Below, in pieces: positions 60,398 to 64,000 of a stretch of DNA of 64,000 nucleotides. Positions within the stretch are counted from its first letter, which is position 1, and each line of letters opens with the position of its first letter. Source of the stretch: Christiangramia portivictoriae DSM 23547 (lineage in GTDB: Bacteria > Bacteroidota > Bacteroidia > Flavobacteriales > Flavobacteriaceae); the NCBI RefSeq assembly GCF_000423045.1, contig NZ_KE383972.1, positions 205,670 to 269,669 of the forward strand. Direction: 5' to 3'. The notes below the pieces were generated by a model. The model was not told where the DNA came from, searched no databases, and was given only the letters and a program-made list of their open reading frames with translations. A program made the position numbers and the translations under genes.

Positions 60398-60892
60398 ATG
60401 CGTAGCAAGATCTTAATGTACCTTTTCATTTTCGCTTTATTATTCTGCATTTTCATCTACGTCAACGATAAACGAATTTTGGATGCAAAAGAGCAGAAGA
60501 TCGAACAACTTGAAGATAAACTTTCAGAACTGGAACTTGATCAGGTTCAGACATCAGAATCAACTCAGGAAGATTATTTTAATTTGTTGGATAATGAAGA
60601 TGCGATCACTTATTTTCAGAATAACGGGGTGGAAACTGAAGGCCTTGTTGCTAAGCTCGAGGATGCGATCATCTCCAAGAACAGCGCTTCAAATGATAAT
60701 CCTCTGGTGCCACATGCGGGTATGGAAGGCTCCATGCGAATCAATAAGATAAAAGTGCTCAATCACAAATGGATCATTGCCGACTTTACCGATGGAGCCT
60801 ACTGGGGTGAAGTGTTTCTAACCTACAGCATTCAGGAAGACGGAACTCCGGTTTTTAATACTGAAAAATCATTTCTTTATCCTAAATATTAA
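60398..60892 (+). CDS. Membrane-anchored coiled-coil protein, unknown function
   Basis: A 164-residue protein: N-terminal membrane segment (residues 4-21), a short coiled coil (ILDAKEQKIEQLEDKLSELELDQV), then a small globular domain with GMEGSMRINKIKVLNHKWIIADFTDGAYWGEVFLTY. Family of small flavobacterial proteins, sometimes labelled hydrolase without motif support. ATG at 60398 is chosen, since the upstream TTG lies within the MBL gene. Its TTAA stop is shared with the convergent esterase. Confidence 0.6.
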   Translation: MRSKILMYLFIFALLFCIFIYVNDKRILDAKEQKIEQLEDKLSELELDQVQTSESTQEDYFNLLDNEDAITYFQNNGVETEGLVAKLEDAIISKNSASNDNPLVPHAGMEGSMRINKIKVLNHKWIIADFTDGAYWGEVFLTYSIQEDGTPVFNTEKSFLYPKY

Positions 60893-61545
60893 AGTCGCTT
60901 TTTAAGCCATTCCTTCAGTTCAAAGAAATTCTGCGGAGCGACTCCGTGACCAACTGGAAATTCTGAATAGGTGAATGCTACACCGAGATTTTCCAGGAAA
61001 GGTTTGGTTCTGCGAGCCCATTCTACCGGAATCACCTGGTCTGCTGAGCCATGAGAGCAGTAGAAGGATAACTTGCTAAGATCATTTTTAAGATAATCCT
61101 GACCAAATATCTCTTTATTGATATAACCACTCAGAGCGATTACATTCGCTACCTTTTCGGGGTAGGTCAAGGCAACGGCATAACTCAGGATGCTACCCTG
61201 GCTGAAGCCTAACAGGTTGACTTTCGCAGCGTCTACGGGGTAATTTTCGACTACCTGATCAATGAAAGTAGCGATCAAATCACGCGACTTTATAGCCTGT
61301 AGGTCATCACTAAATTTACCATTCTCATTATCAAAATGTATGGCATACCAGGCATTTCCATATGGTTGCATGGGATACGGTGCCTTTGCAGATATGATAA
61401 AAAGTTCTTCCGGCATTTCCTCAGCGAACGAAAATAGATCGTTTTCATCGCTTCCGTAGCCATGTAACAGGATGAGAGCGGGAGCCTTTTCAACGTTTAC
61501 CTTTGGTTTTCTAATGATATGATCTAAAACAAAATTGTTATGCAT
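60889..61545 (-). CDS. Phospholipase/carboxylesterase-type alpha/beta hydrolase (YpfH-like)
   Basis: A 218-residue serine hydrolase. GFSQGSILSYAVAL carries the nucleophile, ALILLHGYGSDENDLFSFA the oxyanion region, CSHGSADQVIPVEWARR the acid, and FPVGHGVAPQNF the His. Such enzymes act on short-chain acyl esters or as acyl-protein thioesterases. Starts on the last base of the DUF4870-type gene. Last gene of a leftward operon. Confidence 0.85.
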   Translation of the reverse strand: MHNNFVLDHIIRKPKVNVEKAPALILLHGYGSDENDLFSFAEEMPEELFIISAKAPYPMQPYGNAWYAIHFDNENGKFSDDLQAIKSRDLIATFIDQVVENYPVDAAKVNLLGFSQGSILSYAVALTYPEKVANVIALSGYINKEIFGQDYLKNDLSKLSFYCSHGSADQVIPVEWARRTKPFLENLGVAFTYSEFPVGHGVAPQNFFELKEWLKKRL

Positions 61546-61868
61546 TACTTCACGGTACTTAAAAATTTCTGAAATAAAGCACCTAAAATAGGTACTTCTT
61601 TGGTTAGCCCCTGTATAGCTGTAATAATTCCATAACCCCAGAGAACAATAAAAAACAGGTAGAACGCCCCTATAATAAATACCTGGTCGAATAATCCCAT
61701 TAAGGCACCTATTAGATAAAAGGTGATATTGATCCCAAAAGCCTGTCTTATATGAAAACTGGCAAATTCGTTTTTCTCCTCCATATTCATGAAGTAAGCG
61801 ATGATAGTTCCTACAATAGTGATGTAGGCGATGATTGCACTGGTTCTGGCATTACCTTCGGTATTCAT
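61545..61868 (-). CDS. Small membrane protein, DUF4870-like
   Basis: A 107-residue protein with three transmembrane helices: N-terminal SAIIAYITIVGTIIAYFMNMEEKNEFASFHIRQAFGINI, which fits DUF4870/YtlH-like, with the family's Phe-His-x-Arg-Gln motif (FHIRQAF). No function known. Two bases after the dihydroorotase-like gene and overlapping the esterase by one base. Confidence 0.75.
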   Translation of the reverse strand: MNTEGNARTSAIIAYITIVGTIIAYFMNMEEKNEFASFHIRQAFGINITFYLIGALMGLFDQVFIIGAFYLFFIVLWGYGIITAIQGLTKEVPILGALFQKFLSTVK

Positions 61869-61870
61869 TT

Positions 61871-63124
61871 CTATGATCTTAAGATTAATCCTGCGTTGTT
61901 CACTATGCCTATTGCTTTTCCTTTTAATTTCCTGCCCAGAAAAATGCTGTTCTTAGACGTAGAGAGAATGTCATCTTTAGTAAAAGTATGCTTAAAGTCT
62001 GGTAAAAAGAGGCTAAGCTCGGCTGGATTTCCTTGCTCTATCTTTGATGCATGCAAATTAAATCGCTCTAATCCTGAAGTTAAGAGTCTAATGGTTTCCT
62101 TAGTGGAGAAAATGGTTTGCAGCATACCAAAAGCCGATTCCAGGCCAATACTTCCATACAGCGCATTATCAAATTCTACTTTCTTGTTTTCCACATCTAT
62201 TGGATTATGGTCTGTAGTTACCATATCTATGGTTCCGTCCTTCAAGCCATCAATGAGCGCATCATTATCAAACTGAGTTCGTAATGGAGGTAAAACTTTC
62301 GCGTTTGCGTCAAAACTGGAAAGTACTTCGTCTGTAAGAACAAGGTTATGAATGGCTACACTACAGGAGATATCAAGACCTTTCTTCTTGGCATCTCTAA
62401 TCAGGTCAACAGATTTCGCGGTTGAGATCGTAGGAATGTGCAGTTTCCCGCCAGTGTATTCCAATATATAGAGGTCACGAATAATCTGTAGTTCTTCAGC
62501 TAAGTTAGGGATGCCTTTAAGGCCCAGCGCAGTACTGTTCTCATGCTCATTTACCATACCGTTGGTTGCAATCCGATTTTCCTGAGGATAACTCTGTATA
62601 AGCGCGTCAAAATTCTGCGCATATTGTAGAGCGATTTTAAGCAGGTTTGGATTTTTTTGAGGCAATTTATAATCTCCAAAACTAATCGCTCCAGCCTCTT
62701 TCATGTCCAGTAACTCGGCCAGATCTTTTCCTTCACTTTTTATAGTCAAGGCACCAATTGGGTATAGATCTACAGCGTGACCTGCACTTTTTGCTTTTAC
62801 GGCAGCAATGGCGCTGCTATGGTCAAGTACCGGGTGAGTGTAGGGATTTAGAGCAACAGCCGTAAAACCTGAGCTTCCCGCAACTTCCAACCCGTTTGCT
62901 ATAGTTTCTCTTTCCTCATAACCTGGTTCGCCAAAACAAACACTACTATCAAACCATCCTCTGGAAACATGTAAACCTTCAATCTCTACGTGTTTGACGT
63001 CCTCTTTTAAAATATCCTTCCCAATTTCTGCGATTACTCCATTTTCAATATATAGATCCATCGTATGACCGTTTAAAGGCGAAGACTCATCAACAATTGT
63101 AACCGCTTTTAGAAGTAATTTCAT
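61871..63124 (-). CDS. Dihydroorotase-like protein lacking metal-binding residues (pseudo-enzyme candidate)
   Basis: A 417-residue amidohydrolase-fold protein of the class I dihydroorotase family. The zinc motif D-x-H-x-H-x-R-E-P-G reads D59-S-S-V-C-F-G-E-P-G68, so both His and the substrate Arg are replaced. Later sites are also altered: LHIPTISTAKSVDLI lacks the His of the HVST-type motif, and the last Asp-loop reads TTDHNPIDVENKKVEF in place of DHAPH. CSVAIHNLVLTDE retains one His. This matches non-catalytic PyrC/PyrX-type relatives that act as aspartate transcarbamoylase partners. ATG at 63124 is set by its ATGA overlap with the upstream stop; longer frames run into that gene. Confidence 0.8.
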   Translation of the reverse strand: MKLLLKAVTIVDESSPLNGHTMDLYIENGVIAEIGKDILKEDVKHVEIEGLHVSRGWFDSSVCFGEPGYEERETIANGLEVAGSSGFTAVALNPYTHPVLDHSSAIAAVKAKSAGHAVDLYPIGALTIKSEGKDLAELLDMKEAGAISFGDYKLPQKNPNLLKIALQYAQNFDALIQSYPQENRIATNGMVNEHENSTALGLKGIPNLAEELQIIRDLYILEYTGGKLHIPTISTAKSVDLIRDAKKKGLDISCSVAIHNLVLTDEVLSSFDANAKVLPPLRTQFDNDALIDGLKDGTIDMVTTDHNPIDVENKKVEFDNALYGSIGLESAFGMLQTIFSTKETIRLLTSGLERFNLHASKIEQGNPAELSLFLPDFKHTFTKDDILSTSKNSIFLGRKLKGKAIGIVNNAGLILRS

Positions 63125-64000
63125 TTCAGAAGTTTTAATAATAGCATTTCTATAGCCAGAAATATGATCGCAAAAATAATAAACCATTTCCAAAGCAAGC
63201 TGTTTTCGCTTCCTGCTTTTACTTCGGAAAAGTATTCTCCTATAGAAGCATGATTTGGAAATGTCAGATCTTCTGGTGCCAGGTAGGTAAGCTCACTTTC
63301 CTTTCTGGAATCGTTCAAACTTAGATTAAAGAGTGTTTCCTTATTGCTTCGAATCTCGTAGTTGCCAGCCCTCAGTTCGTTAGAACCAAGACGTATAACC
63401 ACCCGATTATCAAATCGTTGTTGCTGCGGAATATAATCCAGATCTTCCCTGGATAAATGAAGCACCCGATCCTTTTCAATTTCAACTGGTATGCTAATTT
63501 CCTGTACTTCTGAAGTCTGGTAATAAAGCTGAGCAGGAGGGAGGCTTTGCATCCCAATCTGGTATAATACAGGAACGATTAAAGGAGAATTTTGAAAATT
63601 AGACATTTCCTGATTCAAGGCTGTCGTAAAAACATAGGTATTTGACCTGGATATTAAAAAAGGATCATTGTTTTGATAGGTAAGAATGCTGTTGCCAGAA
63701 ATATTGCTATAGTAACCATCAACTCGCGGATATTCAAAATTCTGAACCTTCTTCTGAAATACATTTTCCAATAAAGGATGGCTAAAGCTAATACCTGTAA
63801 TTAGTTGTTCGCTATTTGTCCATTCCGCTTTAAATCCCAGATCAAACTTCCGGGCAAAGTGGTTTAAATTAGTGGCATCTTGTGCAGATGGAATAAAAAG
63901 TACAGTAGAACCCTGTTCAGATCGTTGCTTAATATTATTTAGATTGGCTTCACTCAAATTGCTTACCTCGTTTATAACGATCAAACTTGCCTGCTGAAGC
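63121..64000 (-). CDS. vWA/BatA-type membrane protein, C-terminal part (5' truncated)
   Basis: The frame stays open to the window edge, so the 5' part is missing. The visible about 292 residues: a Rossmann-like segment (INEVSNLSEANLNNIKQRSEQGSTVLFIPSAQDAT) that resembles the vWA region in BatA/DUF4159-type proteins, a beta-rich part, and a C-terminal transmembrane helix (SLLWKWFIIFAIIFLAIEMLLL) followed by LKLLK. The type fits the about 650-residue BatA-domain proteins of Bacteroidota. Stop overlaps the dihydroorotase-like start by ATGA. Confidence 0.75.
   Translation of the reverse strand, partial: LQQASLIVINEVSNLSEANLNNIKQRSEQGSTVLFIPSAQDATNLNHFARKFDLGFKAEWTNSEQLITGISFSHPLLENVFQKKVQNFEYPRVDGYYSNISGNSILTYQNNDPFLISRSNTYVFTTALNQEMSNFQNSPLIVPVLYQIGMQSLPPAQLYYQTSEVQEISIPVEIEKDRVLHLSREDLDYIPQQQRFDNRVVIRLGSNELRAGNYEIRSNKETLFNLSLNDSRKESELTYLAPEDLTFPNHASIGEYFSEVKAGSENSLLWKWFIIFAIIFLAIEMLLLKLLK

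Overview
The window looks like a chromosomal segment of a marine Flavobacteriaceae bacterium (phylum Bacteroidota), close to Gramella/Christiangramia. The reasons are: low-to-moderate GC; promoters of the Bacteroidota type (TTTG, about 19 nt, then TAnnTTTG) instead of -35/-10 boxes; SusD-free but flavobacterial gene content (DUF4290, DUF4252, DUF6495, a GlmU-like nucleotidyltransferase, START-like PF19569); a CarB without the C-terminal allosteric domain; and lipoproteins with the C-S-D-D type surface-export signal. No insertion sequence, prophage, CRISPR array or rRNA operon is seen. It is mostly core genome.

Layout. 1-5.4 kb: sugar nucleotidyltransferase-like fragment, mtaB, a small GNAT, pirin, alpha/beta hydrolase, lytic transglycosylase, thioredoxin-like protein. 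5.5-9.8 kb: TPR-like membrane protein, rpmH, carB, DUF423. 9.8-14.7 kb: minus-strand block of lipoprotein, SBF-like transporter, acyl-CoA thioesterase, serine hydrolase, rmuC. 14.7-21 kb: a cobalamin uptake locus, with btuFCD-type ABC genes leftward and, rightward behind a cobalamin riboswitch, a TonB-dependent receptor and a YncE/BtuG-like beta-propeller surface lipoprotein. 21-24.8 kb: S41 protease lipoprotein divergent from an ECF sigma / membrane anti-sigma candidate / two DUF4252 proteins operon. 24.8-32.8 kb: purB, helical-repeat protein, sirtuin, trmH, SRPBCC protein, carboxypeptidase-regulatory-like protein, DEAD helicase, rdgB, rlmH. 32.8-38.9 kb: nadC, BrkB-family protein, CHI-like and DUF2147 proteins, a long imperfect hairpin, priA, a LytTR regulator. 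39-43.5 kb: rpsF-rpsR-rplI, DUF6495, MacB-like permease, hisS. 43.5-49.5 kb: aldo/keto reductase, TerC, a PaoABC-like molybdenum aldehyde oxidoreductase, tRNA(CAU). 49.7-64 kb: START-like protein, class IV aminotransferase, AlgH, HU, fmt, recQ, AAA ATPase, DUF493, DUF4290, murA, a large unknown, MBL hydrolase, coiled-coil protein, esterase, DUF4870, a catalytically degenerate dihydroorotase and a vWA/BatA-like fragment.

How the genes work together. The clearest functional unit is cobalamin acquisition: riboswitch control of the outer-membrane receptor and surface lipoprotein, with a separate inner-membrane ABC importer. The ECF/DUF4252 operon has a recognisable ECF-type promoter in front of its own sigma gene and looks like a small autoregulated envelope regulon with unknown trigger; I regard it as the best candidate here for an under-described system. 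Two pyrimidine genes carry lineage peculiarities (CarB without its allosteric domain; a dihydroorotase without metal ligands), and MurA has Asp in place of the fosfomycin-target Cys. At the genome-structure level, 8 of 12 convergent protein-gene junctions have a gap of two bases or less, five of them sharing a 4-nt stop palindrome, while the other four share a bidirectional hairpin terminator.
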